From: Homarus americanus
Taxonomy: Eukaryota > Arthropoda > Malacostraca > Decapoda > Nephropidae
Length of the DNA: 64,000 nt
Assembly (NCBI RefSeq): GCF_018991925.1
Contig: NW_024735416.1
Coordinates: 86,001 to 150,000, forward strand
Direction: 5' to 3'
Position numbers and translations under genes: made by a program. Below the pieces are notes generated by a model that had not been told where the DNA came from, did not search any database, and worked only from the letters and a program-made list of their open reading frames with translations. Below are positions 1-12,014 of the stretch, piece after piece; the stretch's first letter is position 1; every line of letters begins with the position of its first letter.

Positions 1-922
1 CCATCATCACCCCTCCCCCTCCCCATCATCGCCCCCACCCCCTCCCCTCCCCATCATCACCCCACTCCCTCCTCCCATCATCACCCCACCCCCCTCCCCC
101 ATCATCACCCCTCCCCTCCCATCCCTCACCCCACTCCCTCCCCATCCCCCCCCCTCCCCCCCATCACTCACCCCTCCCCCTCCCCTCACCCACTCCTCCC
201 TCCCCATCATCCCCCACCCCCTCCCTCCCATCATCACCCCAGCTCCTCCCCTCCCCCACCCTCCTCACCCCCTCCTCCCTCCCATCATCACCCCACCCCC
301 TCCCCATCCCCACTCCCCCTCCCCATCATCCCCCTCCCCCCCATCCCCACCCTCCCCACCCACCCCCTCCCCATCCTCCCCCACTCCCCCTCCCCATCAT
401 CACCCCACCCCCCCTCCCACCGCACTCCCCACCTCCTCCCCTCCCCATCATCACCCCACCCCCTCCCCTCCCCATCATCACCCCAGCCCTCCCCCCATCA
501 CCCCCTCCCCCCCTCCCCCCACTCCCTCCCATCACCCCCCATCCCCTCCCTCCCCATCATCACCCCCCCTCCCTCCCCCATCATCACCCCACTCCCCCCC
601 TCCCCAATCTCCCTCCCCCCCCACTCATCCCCCCCCTCCTCCCTCCCCCATCACTCCCACCTCCCCCACCCCTCCCTCCCCATCATCACCCCACCTCCCA
701 TCATCACCCCACCCTCCCTCCCCATCATCACCCCACCCCTCCTCCCATCATCACCCACTCTCCCATCATCACCCCACCCTCCCCATCATCACCCCACCTC
801 CCTCCCCATCATCACCCCACTCCTCCCCATCACCCCACCTCCATCACTGCACCTCCCATCATCATCACCTACTCCTCCCCATCATCACCCCATTCCCCCC
901 TCCCCCCATCATCACCCCACTC
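1..922. repeat. C-rich minisatellite running off the left edge
   Basis: Imperfect tandem array of roughly 18-22 bp units built on CCATCATCACCCCACTCCCT, with variable C/T spacers. It starts outside the window. The two opposite-strand Gly/Met-rich open frames are only the array read in frame. Copies differ mainly by short insertions and deletions in the C runs, as expected of slippage or of consensus errors in homopolymers. Confidence 0.95.
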
Positions 923-1620
923 CTCGCTCCGGGGGATAATAGGAAGTCTTTTATGTTGATATGTTAATGATCCACGTGTTATATTACCTGGAAATAATTG
1001 TACCTGGACATTTTAATTAATTCATTATGAAGGTTGTGCCAATGACCTGTACTGTATAAACAAGAGACGCACGCTGCCCTAACACCCTGCACAGGTGTGT
1101 TTTTTCGGCCAGGTCACTGAGACAACTGGAAAATCCCTGGACAGATTCGAAGGAAAACAACAAGCCGTCAACACTAACCCCAATGACATGACATGATATG
1201 AAATCCACACGAGGAAGTTTATGACTCTCACTTACTAGGGGTGAAAATACTGCAAAACTGTGGTGTGACTGGTTTAGTGAGCCCCAGTTAGGTTAGGTTA
1301 GGGGGCTATTTGGAATGGGGTCTTTAAACTGGGTCCTCTTTTTTTTAAACCGGGGCCTCTTAAAACCGGGACCCATTAGATCTGCAACTCCTGTCATACT
1401 AACCTGGGACTTGCAAGGCTTAGTGTGCTGTCCATCACCTGTTCTGCTTCTCAGGGACAACATAATATAAAACGTCCACCACAGCCACAGTACCAGCCTG
1501 GCCATGTAGGAGCCTCCCAGATACAACCACAGGTGATGGAGTGACTAGGTGAATGGTTAACAGCCTCTCGAGTCAAGGCATCGTCTACCTCATGAAAGGA
1601 TAACAAATGAAACAGGGCCA
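923..1620. other. unique spacer with a TTAGG run and GGGCC words
   Basis: No coding signal recognised. It holds a short interstitial TTAGG-type run at 1287-1303. It is followed at 1310-1380 by a degenerate stretch of about 27-bp units containing AAACCGGGGCCTC and AAACCGGGACCC. The first word recurs near 7767. Confidence 0.6.
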
Positions 1621-2120
1621 TGGCATACAGAAAACAGACTAAGATCGAACAATTTGTGGTGATCGACGGTACGGAATCCTTACCGTGTGCCCGTGACAAG
1701 TGTGCAGCAGGGCAGTGTGTTAGGATCGATGCTGTTTGTCTCGTTCATAAATAACATGTTAAATGCTCGTCCATAAAAATGTTTGTTGGTGATTTTTTAG
1801 AGAAACTTAAAATATTTGTCTGGTCGTGAAGACTTGCAGTAGAATCTCTAAACTTTGAGGTCGGTTACAAAAATGGATCATTAAGATTTAACGTTGGGAA
1901 CTTGTCCATACTACTAGTAAGTGTACCAGACCGCCGGCATAATATCGCGCTACCTGAGATAAAGATGCAAGTATCTAGGTTGTTAATGAGCTTCTCAGAT
2001 CACTGTGATAAAGAGCGAGTCTTGCCAATAAAGTGAGTTGAATTAATACGTAGATATTGTACACATTCAGATTGTTCGTCTTCATCAACTGGAACATTGT
2101 AATTCTGCTTGGTGGTCGCG
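1621..2120 (+). pseudogene. decayed non-LTR retrotransposon reverse transcriptase relic
   Basis: Conceptual translation with several frame changes follows the order of a CR1/Jockey-group RT: YRKQ near 1627, then VVIDGTES, then QGSVLG..LFVSFINN (about 1700-1755) for the usual GVPQGSVLGPLLF..FIND. Next comes KMFVGDF where the catalytic F-A-D-D box should be, then SVTKMDH, SDHCDK near 2000 and HLEHCNSAW near 2080. Several in-frame stops and frameshifts are present and the catalytic Asp pair is not intact, so this is a dead copy. Family membership comes from motif order. No 5' domain or 3' tail is recognisable. It differs in sequence from the element at 2891-3890 and is clearly older. It lies in the opposite orientation to that element. 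Confidence 0.8.
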
Positions 2121-2890
2121 GGAAGTGCTGACGACTACCAACAGAAAGACAGCATGCAAAGATAAGCTATCAACACACACAAGGGTCAACACTCACCAAG
2201 CGAGCTCATCGTTTCCTGCTGGTGCTCCTGAAGAGGTGTACGAGTTGGGAGTGGATCAGAGCATCAGAGACGCCCTTGCCTCTCCCCATTTCGTCGCGGG
2301 TCGGGTGTGAGGAGAGTGTGACCCACCAAACACTGGCGGTTTTCTTCAGATCCTCCTGTTAACTCCTGTACTTTGATCATTAAAGTGGTAAAAAATACAT
2401 AAACCAAGTGAACTCAGGTAAATCGACATACCTGGAATCAGCTGATGGTCTTTCACTAGAGGTCACAGGCTACCAACCGTCAGAAGTAACTTGTGTGATG
2501 TAAGATTTGTGAACCAAGGAATAAACTTGCAGTCGAATCTTGTAATAGCCATCAATGGGAACTCCAACACTGGCACTTGATCAGGACCTCCGAGCCTGTG
2601 TGTACAAACTCACCACCTGACACTAGTAAGATACATTACCAATCACCTAACAGACTAATGAGCTGTACGAGGATGAAGATGATCATTAAATACTTACTAA
2701 TGTCTGCCGGGATGTCCTCCAGTACCGTGGGTCCTGGGTTGAGTCTTGGTCCGGGGCAAACGAGTGAAGGGTGCCACCTCTACCAACCGTCACTGGTTTC
2801 CTCTTGTTACTACCTACCGACTGTATTGAGACGTTCTCCTAGCCAAAGGACACTGATCAGGGTGTGGGTGTAGGCCTGGACGTGGGTGTA
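2121..2890. other. unique spacer
   Basis: Mixed-composition DNA with two short open frames (61 and 98 codons, plus strand) that have no recognisable domain. TTGATCATTAAAG-like and GATCATTAAATAC-like words recur but no clear repeat emerges. I see no supported gene. Confidence 0.5.
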
Positions 2891-3890
2891 CATAAGAATG
2901 GAGGAAACTGCAGCGGGCCTATTGGCCCATACTGGGCAGTCTCGTTTACACCCAACCCCTATTGCTCATATAAGCATCCAACCTATGTTTGAAGCTATCC
3001 AGCGTATTCGAGTTAATGATGATATTTGGTAACTCGTTCCATTCATCCACTACTCTGTTTCCAAACCAGTGTTTACCTATTTCACGCCGAAATCTAAATT
3101 TGTCTAATTTAAAACCAGTTACGATTTCGTTCCTGGTTGGATAGTTTGAGTACCTTTGTAATGTCCCCTTTGTTTAATCCTGACTTCCACTCATACACCT
3201 CTATCATGTCGCCCCTCACTCTACGTCTCTCGAGCGAGTGCAAATTAAGATGCTTTAACCTGTCTCTGTACTCTAGGTTCCTGATACCCGGGATTAGTCT
3301 TGTCATTCTCCTCTGGATTCTTTCCAAGGATTCTATATTCATTCTGTAATACGGTGACCAGAACTGAACTACGTAATCCAGGTGAGGTCTCACAAGAGCA
3401 AGATACAGTTTTAGGATGACCTCGCTAGTCTTGTAACTAACACTCCTTTGTATGAACCCAAGTACTTTATTAGCCTTGTTACGAGCAAAAACACATTGTT
3501 TACTTGGCTTAAGATTCCTACTTATCATTACTCCTAAATCTCTCTCGCAGTCGGATTCCACAATGGCATCGTTGCTCATCTGGTAAGTGGTTTCCCTGTT
3601 TACATCTCCTATACTGAGTACTTTACATTTGTCCACATTGAATTTCATCTGCCATTTTTCCGACCATTCGAAAAATTTGTTTAGATCTTCCTGTAGTTTT
3701 GCAGAGTCCTCGTCAGATTTAATTACACGTCCTATTTTAGTGTCATCAGCAAATTTACTTATGTTGCTGTCTATACCGATATCTATGTCGTTTATGTATA
3801 TAATAAATAATAATGGTCCAAGTACTGAGCCTTGGGGAACTCCATTAGTGACGTTGCTCCAATGCGATTTAGTGCCGTGCATTAAGTAAC
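2891..3890 (-). pseudogene. 5'-truncated CR1/Jockey-group non-LTR retrotransposon, RT C-terminal half
   Basis: The open frame (3882 down to 3109, 257 codons) covers the palm and thumb of a LINE reverse transcriptase. It has GVPQGSVLGPLLF at residues 14-26, INDI, the catalytic box FADDTKIG near residue 43, NVDKCKVLSIG, ERDLGVMIS, then PHLDYVVQFWSPYY and RIQRRMTRLIPG. The listed start Met is not the native start: an in-frame stop lies a few codons upstream and the finger domain is missing, as expected of 5' truncation during target-primed integration. Frame is lost by one extra base near 3117. In the next frame KLDKFRF...GNRVVDEWNELPN continues to a TAA at 2946-2948. About 55 bp of 3' UTR follow and end near CATTCTTATG at 2891. 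Its 5' end abuts the 18-bp minisatellite at 3905. It encodes no endonuclease here and cannot be autonomous. Confidence 0.95.
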
Positions 3891-3904
3891 TCGTTATTTA
3901 AATT

Positions 3905-4195
3905 GTAGGCCAGGGTGTGGGTGTAGGTCAGGGTGTGGGACTGTGGGTGTAGGTCAGGGTGTGGGTGTGGGTGTAGGTCAGGGTGTGGGTGTAGGTCAGG
4001 GTGTGTGGGTGGGTCAGGTGGGTGTGGGTGTAGGTCAGGTGTGGGTGTAGGTCAGGGTGTGGGTGTAGGTCAGGTGGGTGTAGGTCAGGTGTGGGACTGT
4101 GGGTGTAGGTCAGGTGTGTGGTGTGTGTGGGAGTGTGGGTGTAGGTCAGGGTGTGGGGTGGGTTTAGGTCAGGGTGTGGGTGTAGGACAGAGCAT
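3905..4195. repeat. 18-bp minisatellite (GTGGGTGTAGGTCAGGGT)n
   Basis: About 15 imperfect copies directly beside the truncated 5' end of the retrotransposon. Open frames on both strands here are repeat read-through. Confidence 0.95.
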
Positions 4196-4286
4196 GGCTG
4201 ATGGTGTCGGGTGTCAGCAAAAAGTGACATTTAAGATGAATTAGGATGGGTGTGAAATATTGTTATGAGGGACACAGAAAACAGAG

Positions 4287-4514
4287 ATACACTCAACAGA
4301 TACACTCAACACCCAGATACACTACACTCAACACCCAGATACACTCAACACCCCCAGATACACAGTACCCCAGATACACTAGCACACCCCAGACACAGAT
4401 ACACTCAACACCCCAGCCCCCCACAGATACACTCAGCACCACCCCAGATACACTCAGCACCCCCCAGATACACTCAACACCCCCCAGATACACTCAACAC
4501 TCTCCAGATAAACT
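4287..4514. repeat. 18-bp minisatellite (CAGATACACTCAACACCC)n
   Basis: About 12 copies with variable C-run length, starting about 90 bp after the preceding unrelated 18-bp array. Confidence 0.95.
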
Positions 4515-4780
4515 CAAGTAAGGGAAAGTTTGCAGCAGGTGGCAGTCAGGGGAGGATCTGGGGGGGTGGGGGGTCTGGCCTCCATACACAGCCCCTATGA
4601 CAGTCTTTAGTAGTGAGGTGTAGCGACAACGTCTGGTGTAGTAGTGAGGTCAAGTGTACCAACAGCCAGACGTGTGCAATATATCACAACACCGTAACAA
4701 TTTGGGGGCCACTTGGTGTTTAGAGGGAACAACGTGTGAATGTATGTTGTTTCAAGGTCTGTTTGTTGACTGATGTATAG

Positions 4781-5075
4781 GTCTGGCCCCGCCCCTTGTG
4801 TGACGACATCAACATACCTGTTAGGCCTGACGACCTTTTCTGCGATGATATCGAAACTGCTGCAGGCTTCGCCCCGCCCCTTCCGTGGTGACTTTCAACG
4901 TAGCTGTAGGTTCAGCCCCGCCCCGTCCCCTCGGTGATGACCTCAACGCAGCAGCAGGCTTGGCTACTTCATCCTTGATGACGTAAACGAGTCTGTAGGT
5001 CTAGCCCAGTCCCCTTTGTGACGCCATCTTGCAGTGGCCTGGATTAGCTCCACTTCTTTCAATGACGCCATCACT
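4781..5075. repeat. degenerate minisatellite of about 60-bp units
   Basis: Four to five diverged copies share TAGGTCTAGCCCCGCCCC, then a TGTGACGACATCAACG-like segment and a GCAGCAGG-like segment. Strong divergence suggests an old, inactive array. Confidence 0.7.
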
Positions 5076-7290
5076 CCCCATGATCTGCTTCCCTGCCTGG
5101 TGACCTGACGCTGGTCAAGGCTGCAGGTAGCACACCAGAAGACACCACCTTGGTGGACACGGGCGTCACCACAGCCTTATCACAATGGACATGGGCGACG
5201 CACCAGTGTGTGGACAGCTGCAATACTTCGTTGTTAAGGCCACGGCCGGGTCATCGTTGCAGACGCTGGCGAGACGTCTCCCTGAAGCTGGTTCCTTCTC
5301 CCTGACTGGTCTCCTAGAGCAGGACGGACTTTCTCGCGGCCTTGTGACCTTTGGGGTGCGTAGCGGTGCCTTTGTGCGAGTGGTTAATGAGGGACACAGC
5401 AGATGAAGGGCGAGGCACCGTACAATTAGCAGCTCCGGCACGACCCCCACACACGCCCCTCCAGAATCTTGTACTCAAAATTGCACTTAACAAGGAAGAC
5501 TCCTTTACAGATCCCCATCTCCCAGAAAAAGGCATTTGTCATTACAGCCTAATTTTGTTGTACTCGAGAGGTTAAATTTCTTTCTGTACTTTTTGAATGA
5601 CAGACTCGACTTAGTTTGCACAGTGGATGAACACTATAGCATTGCGTGGAAGCAAAAAACTTGCTTGCTATCCTGTGTAAGTACCAGAGGCCAAGACCAA
5701 GTGTATGTGAAGTGTTTCTACTTGAGTAGTTTTTTAGAAATAACCCGTCACTTGTCTGGCATTACTCTTCCCTCTCACTTTCATCGAGGTCTGTCTCCCC
5801 CTAGTCACAGTGGAAGAGAAGTAAAGGTACAAGTGGCAGTCCCTGTGTCCACGACCTCTGACCCCTGAGGGACACACCTGGCCACCACTCACTGCCTGTT
5901 GGGGGAGGATGACCAATGGGACTCGCTCAGGTCTTTATGATTTATGTATAAAACACACTTGTCCTTCTTTTGGAGACCTTCAGACGTGGGTTTGATATTA
6001 ATACTGTACATGAGACGTTGGATCTGTTTACATCACTGACCCAAGTGTACTGTAATGGTTTTCACTGTGGACACTTAACGTTTTACAAGCAAGTGGTATA
6101 TTCACGACTAAATCACTAGACTATTCTTGTGTAAACACTCAAAAGAGTTTCTTGGTTAGGAACACCTTATTCGTTTACCTCAGGCAGGCATGTCAGGAGA
6201 CTCCAGTTCACACTAAGAAAACGCTCGTCCATCAGAGCTTCCAAAACACAGACCCTGAATGCAGCCTGACGTTGCCTCGGAGTTATGTCCTTATTTCTGA
6301 ACGGATAACATTACCCCTTGGTCTTTGCAAGGCTGAGAGCTGAGAATAAAATTGTGTATTTACGGGGTTCTGTGGCCGAGTACACATATAGTTCACAACA
6401 CACTCAAGGTTAACTATCACGCTGAAGGGAGATGATACAGCGAGTGGAGCGCGGTGGTCCCTTTAAGAGTCCGTGATAAACCCGAGGGCCTCACATGCTT
6501 CCTCTGGGGGTAGCGGCCACCATCCCCAGCCTGTTACGCCACGCCAATCACCTTGTCACCGGGTAATTAATCATAGGTAACCCTCCACAAACAAAAAAAT
6601 ACTCGCTGAAAGGTAAGAACGTGTGTCCATCAGAATCCTGGCGAGTTGAATTAATCTCATTCCAGTGATGTTTGTCATTAAGAAATGGTTGGGATGATAT
6701 GAATGAAGCTGTTTAGCGTGTTGAACATATCCCGGGGCTGACAGGTGCAGTTACCGCGGATGCTTAGCTATAAAAACAGAGCGAGCGACTGTTTTTGTCT
6801 TATCCCGCGGTGCCCTTATGAGTCTAACCTGCTGTGGCGCTCGATAAGAACTATACCTGCAGCTGCGTCAGGTTATGAGGTGGAGGTGTGTGTGTGTGTG
6901 TGTGTGTGAGGGTCTCGGGCCACGGTCAGGTGAGAGAGAGAGAGATGTCAGTCCTGACCTAAATTGAGGTTTCAGGGTCATGTCAAGCAGTGAACCTTGG
7001 CACCCAGATGTTACCATGACGACGAAAAGTAAACACCAAGACGCTGCCATGACGATGAAAACGGAACATCTTGAGGGAGAACTCAAGCATATCAACACTC
7101 GCTACTGACAGCGATGTCGATGAAAGCTCTGATGGTGACTGTCAGCCCAGAGAGACCGACAGACAGACGGACAGACTAGATAGATAGCCACGGATAGACA
7201 GACACACACACACGCATGTAAAACCGAGGCAGCCATAGCATATATTACGCGCATCGTTGACCATCACGACACACTGACCGCCTTGACGCC
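5076..7290. other. unique spacer
   Basis: Several short open frames are present (for example 5185-5406, 5536-5868 and 6152-6343, plus strand), none with a recognisable domain, splice-site pair or codon bias. A donor-like GTAAGT occurs at 5676 without a convincing exon. A short (TG)n lies at 6885-6909. No gene is called. Confidence 0.5.
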
Positions 7291-7292
7291 AA

Positions 7293-7390
7293 CACTTTGT
7301 TCCTCTCCCTGGTACCTTTGTTCTTCCCCCTAGCACTTTGTTCCTCCCCCTGGTACCTTTGTTCCTACACCTGGTACCTTTGTTCCCCCA
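7293..7390. repeat. 21-bp minisatellite
   Basis: About five copies of TTTGTTCCTCCCCCTGGTAC plus one base, ending at the start of unique sequence. Confidence 0.85.
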
Positions 7391-7600
7391 ATCTCCTTCC
7401 CCAAGTCGCCTTACCCCAAACCTTATCATGATCACCCAAAGAAAAAATAGACTTCACGTCACTCATGCCCGGGGGTTTACAAACCTGGACGTTCTTGTTT
7501 CACGGGCGCAAAAAAAAAGTAAGTACGCAAACAAACACACACCAAGAAATGTGTTTTAAGGACCACTGATGAATTTAGCCCTTTAACAACTCTTTTGGAT

Positions 7601-7689
7601 TAGCCTTGGTTGAACTGAGTTGGACTAGCCTTGGTTGAACTGAGTTGGACTAGCCTTGGTTGAACTGAGTTGGACTAGCCTTGGTTGAA
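7601..7689. repeat. 25-bp tandem repeat, 3.5 near-identical copies
   Basis: The unit begins AGCCTTGGTTGAACTGAGTT. Copies are almost identical, so this is a young array. Confidence 0.95.
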
Positions 7690-8660
7690 TCGACTTTCTG
7701 TGGCTATTCTTGGGCCCCTAGTCCCAGGAGGGGCTCCAATGTCCAAAGAGGGGAGCCCCAAAGCCCAAACCGGGGCCTCAAAGTCCTAGGAAGGAAAGAG
7801 AGAGGTCGAGAGGTCATTGTCCAATAGGAATCGCCGACATATCTCATTAGCAAAGCTGGAATTTTGGCGCGCCTTTTAACAGCACTTATTCACTCGTAAA
7901 ATATTCCCTGACAGCCCATACACCTACCACCCTCGTCGTCTTGCTAAGGGTCTAATTTTTTTTAAGATGAAAATATGTCGCGTGTTCTCTCTCCAATACC
8001 CACCCACCAACACACTGACGTGGCGACGACCTCCTCGGCAGATAAGACGAGAATGTGACGTTGATAACACGGTGTTGGTCTCCTTATCAGCAGCCAGCAA
8101 TAATTTATACCCAGGGGAACTGGTCCACGGTCTGGATTCTCGAAAAGATACCACGTTGAATTTCTCTCGTAAACCGAGATATAAGTAGAGGTTCTTAGCT
8201 GACCAAATTAAGCTAAAATACCGAATTAAAAGTCCATCATGACGTCAAAATGACACTGACACTGTACTCCACCTGGACAACATAAACACCTGCAGTTAGA
8301 AGCGAAAATTAACGTATGTGAATCAGGACTCGGGGGGGGGGAGCGGAGGGGGAGAGATAGAACACACCCCAAGTTAAAGCATAGTCTCAGTGCAATTCCG
8401 ACGCCATCTTTGAGTACTTAAATTAGCCAATTAAATTCGTAGGCTTCATGTCCAGCTAGGAGGCAAATTCATCGTACGACTCTCTGAGAGTTTGGGTCCT
8501 CCGAGACACCATGTTGGTGTTATCGACTGACGGAGCAGCAACAAGCAGGCGTCACAGGGGCTACCGGTATGCATGTCCCCGTGTGACGACCTAGACGGAC
8601 CGGTACACTGGACCCGATACTCCTGTTATTAAGGCTAGAGGTCAAATCATCTCAAACTTC
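7690..8660. other. unique spacer with GGGCC-rich patch
   Basis: 7705-7795 holds GGGCCCC/GGGGCTCC words, including AAACCGGGGCCTC shared with 1353. The rest shows no gene. Short open frames around 7924-8188 on both strands overlap each other and have no recognisable domain. Confidence 0.5.
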
Positions 8661-8699
8661 AACCTAACCTAACCTAACCTTACCTAATCTAACCTAACC
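8661..8699. repeat. interstitial (CCTAA)n telomere-type run
   Basis: Seven to eight units of the arthropod telomere pentamer, with two changed units, embedded in unique sequence. Shorter runs lie at 1287-1303, 26143-26161, 29254-29269 and elsewhere. Confidence 0.9.
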
Positions 8700-8763
8700 A
8701 CTGGTCTTAGGGCACCTTAAGTAGTGTATTACTTTAGGATTATTACCCATTACGACTGAGTCT

Positions 8764-9045
8764 ATGAGGACAGGGGTCTATGATGACAGGGGTCTATTGA
8801 TGACAGGGGTCTATGATGACAGGGTCTATAATGAGGACAGGGGTCTATGAGGACAGGGGTCTATGAGGACAGGGGGGGAGGACAGGGGTCTATGAGGACA
8901 GGGTCTATGAGGACGGGTATGAGGACGGGTCTATGAGGACGGGGTCTATATGAGGACAGGGGTCTATGTCTATGATGAGACGGGGGTCTATGAGGACAGG
9001 GGTATGAGGACAGGGTCGAGGGTCTATGAGGACAGGGTCCTAGTC
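8764..9045. repeat. 16-18 bp minisatellite (TATGAGGACAGGGGTC)n
   Basis: About 16 imperfect copies. Unit length wobbles through G-run and whole-word deletions. Adjoins the next array. Confidence 0.95.
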
Positions 9046-9056
9046 TCCTATACGTG

Positions 9057-9700
9057 ACGTGGTGGCGTGTGTGTGGGCACGTCATGGCGGCGTGTGTGGG
9101 CACGTCATTTATGGCGGCGTGCGTGTGGGCACGTCATTTATGGCGGCGTGTGTGGGCGGCACGTCATTCATGGCGGTGTGTGGGCACGTCATTATGGCGG
9201 CGTGCGTGTGGGCACGTCATTTATGGCAGTGTGTGGGCACGTCATTCGGCGGCGTGTGTGTGGGCACGCATTTATGGCGGCGTGTGTGTGTGTGGGCACG
9301 TCATTCATTGTTATGGCGGTGTGTGTGTGTGGGCACGTCATTTATGGTGGTGTGTGTGTGTGGGCACGTCATTTATGGCGGCGTGTGTGTGTGTGGGCGT
9401 ATGGTGGTGCGTCATTTATGTGTGGGCACGTCATTTATGGTGGTGTGTGTGGGCACGTCATTTATGGTGGTGTGTGGCACGTCATTTGTGGTGTGTGTGT
9501 GGGCACGTCATTTATGGCGGCGTGTGTGTGTGGGTCATTTATGGTGGTGTGTGTGGCACGTCATTTATGGCGTGTGTGTGGGCACGTATTTATTCATGGC
9601 GGCGTGTGTGTGTGGGCACGTCATTTATGGCGGCGTGTGTGTGTGGGCAGGTCATTTATGGCGGCGTGTGTGTGTGGGCAGGTCATGTATGGTGGAGTGC
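9057..9700. repeat. about 27-bp minisatellite (GGGCACGTCATTTATGGCGG + GTGTGT)
   Basis: About 24 copies. Three overlapping plus-strand open frames of 215-244 codons are all generated by this array and are not proteins. GT length varies between copies, so the reading frame rotates. Each unit carries a CACGTCA word, an E-box/CRE-like core, which is a by-product of the unit. Confidence 0.95.
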
Positions 9701-9866
9701 ATGGGTGTGTGTGAGCGAGTCGTGTGCGGGTTGACTGCTGCCCACCACTACGTCACAATTATCATCCCGGCAGTCAGATGGCGAGGCCGATAACTGCTTC
9801 ATTACCCGAGTCGTGATCCTTTATGGCCCAAAAGAAATGCTTCACAAGGACCATAATCTTACGAGA

Positions 9867-9992
9867 ATCACAGTAACCACGACAAAGAATCACAGGAACC
9901 ACGACAAAGAATCACAGTAACCACGACAAAGAATCACAGTAACCACGACAAAGAATCACAGTAACCACGACAAAGAATCACAGTAACCACGA
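9867..9992. repeat. 22-bp tandem repeat
   Basis: Nearly six copies of AATCACAGTAACCACGACAA plus AG. Copies are nearly identical, so the array is young. Confidence 0.95.
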
Positions 9993-10807
9993 TAATCAAC
10001 GACATCAATACAAAATCTTAGAAAAATAAACTTTAGAGAATCGTCTATTTTTGTTTTATTCTCAAGATTTAGATTTTCTTTTAAGCCTTAACAAAATATT
10101 AATAAAGTATCATAAAAGGGTTTCACTGTCCTCTAAGACTTGAGGGTATTTCAAACTCTTATGAACGAGTGTCAAAGGTTTTTAAATATTTCGAGTTTTA
10201 ATCTTTTTGAGGAGAAATTAGAAAAAAAAAATTATCTTATTTTTTTACAGTTTCAAATCTCATAAGAGAATGAAAATAGTTAAGAGACCTGAAACATTAA
10301 CTTTAGGAGGCAAAACGAAGTCATTCCTAGTGATACAGCGCCCGTTTTTGTGGTCGCCCCTCGCTGTTAACTGCTGTTGATTGTACTGTAAGATGGAGCC
10401 GTCGTTCACTACAGTAAGCTTCTGATGATGTCTGATCAAATGAGCCCTAATCCTAATGGGCCCCAGTCCAAGTAGGCCCCAATCTAACCACATCTAATCA
10501 TTAGGATTGGGCCCAAATCCATATGGTTAGGCTAGGTTGTGATTGCTGGGCCTATTAAGTGTGGGTCCTATTGATTTTGGAGCCTAGGAGTATTTTTAGT
10601 TAATCCTAGGGCCCATTTGACTTATCACCAACAGCAGCGTACAACACAGTGGACAGCAGCCGAGACACTGTGTAGAGAGGCGACCACAAACACAGAGTCG
10701 TACATACAATGGGTGTTTATCATGGAGCCTCGACTTGTATGGCTGTGGAGGAGCTTATATCAAGTCAACGCTGGGAGGAGCATTAAAGTAGGTGTGATGA
10801 GAGGGTT
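9993..10807. other. AT-rich unique spacer
   Basis: AT-rich to 10260, then a segment (10436-10620) with inversely related GGGCCC-containing words around TAATCCTAATGGGCC and TTAGGATTGGGCCC. No gene is supported. Confidence 0.5.
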
Positions 10808-10915
10808 CCTGACTGTTGCTGACTGGCTGGCTGGCTGACAGTGCACACTCCTGACTGTTGCTGACTGGCTAGCCGACAGTAGGCACCCCAGACTGTTGCT
10901 GACTGGTTGGCTACA
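10808..10915. repeat. tandem repeat of about 38-45 bp, 2.5 copies
   Basis: The unit contains GACTGTTGCTGACTGGCTGG followed by a CAGT...GCAC segment. Confidence 0.8.
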
Positions 10916-11055
10916 CTACACACAAATGCACACACTCCTCCACGCCCTCTCACTCTAGGTCTACGGACACACAAGGGTGACAGGAGGAGAGGTCAGGGAC
11001 AAAGTAGAAGGTTTAACTGTAGAGGTGTGTAGCTGGCTCTCCCGGTACTACACGA

Positions 11056-11292
11056 CGGAGGAAGAGGAGGAGGGGGGAGGAAGAGGAGGAGGGGGAGGAA
11101 GAGGGGGGGGGGAGGAAGAGGGGAGGGGGGAGGAAAAGGGGAGGGAGAGGAGGAGGGGAAGAGGGGCAGGAGGAAGACGAGGGGAGGAGGAAGAAGAGGG
11201 GGAGGAGGAAGAAGAGAGGAGAGGAAGAAGAAGAGAGGGAGGGGGAAGAAGAGAGGGAGTAGGGGGAGAGGAGGGAGAGGGAGGACAGGGAA
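11056..11292. repeat. purine-rich (GGA/GGAA)n tract
   Basis: Almost pure A/G on the plus strand. The Glu/Arg-rich (plus) and Ser/Leu/Pro-rich (minus) open frames are artefacts of it. Confidence 0.95.
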
Positions 11293-11407
11293 GGTGTCTG
11301 CTGGGTGTGGTGAAGCAGCAACATATGACAGAGGAAAGTGCTCGCGCTGCCTGCTGGGGATAGAGTCAACAGCTGTATGATGTAACGCACTTTGTCATGT
11401 GTACGTC

Positions 11408-11488
11408 ATTGGTCCACTCGGGTATTGGTCCGTTAAAGTATTGGTCCACTAGAGTACCGGTCCGTTAGAGTACTAGTCCACTAGAGTA
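11408..11488. repeat. 16-bp repeat with a 32-bp alternating order
   Basis: Five units of ATTGGTCCACTCGGGT type. Units alternate between a GTCCACT and a GTCCGTT form, so the true period is 32 bp. Confidence 0.9.
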
Positions 11489-12014
11489 CAGGGTGTCTCA
11501 TTCCCCTCGTTTAACAACTGCGTCCCTCGTAAGCGGTTCGAATGGGGTGTCAGGTTGTCACTAGGTACTGTACATCCGTGCCTCTGCTGCTGCTGGCTGG
11601 TGCTGAGTGCAAACATATCGTGAGTGTGTCGAGTTGCGTGAATTCTGCTCGTGTTCATATTTTCTAATTGGGACGACGACGCCTCTTGAGTATGGCAAGT
11701 GCTTTGGATTAGAGGTTATAGAGTGGTACTTAATTCATTATGCAGTGGTGAAACATATGCAGTATTCGTTTAATTATCTACAGCTTCATCCAGTAGCCCA
11801 TATGTATAAGATTCATCATACTTAAGAGCATTCATCATAGCCTTTAGAGTAGTAGTAATTAATGTAAAAAAAAAAACTTCACTCGTGCATAATATCACAG
11901 CGTAATATCATGCAATTCTGTACTCATACATTCAGCATCTCCTGAGTAACACATCAGCGTTCATCTCACCTCCTACAGCGTCGCCGGCAGTGAGCAGCGC
12001 CAACACAACACATC
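11489..12014. other. unique spacer
   Basis: No supported feature apart from its possible role as a 5' flank of the small ORF at 12015. The open frame at 11607-11825 is AT-rich and unrecognised. Confidence 0.4.

Noticed and set aside
4690..4740. AATTTGGGGGCCACTTGG, resembling a retroviral or LTR-element primer-binding region
   Set aside because: No LTR pair, no tRNA-complementary 18-mer and no gag/pol remnants nearby.
5500..5700. Possible RT-like wording (HYSLILLYSR) around 5530-5570
   Set aside because: Only one weak motif, with no following catalytic box in any frame. Not enough to call a fourth relic.
8661..8699. True telomere end
   Set aside because: Only about 40 bp, internal, and flanked by unique sequence on both sides.
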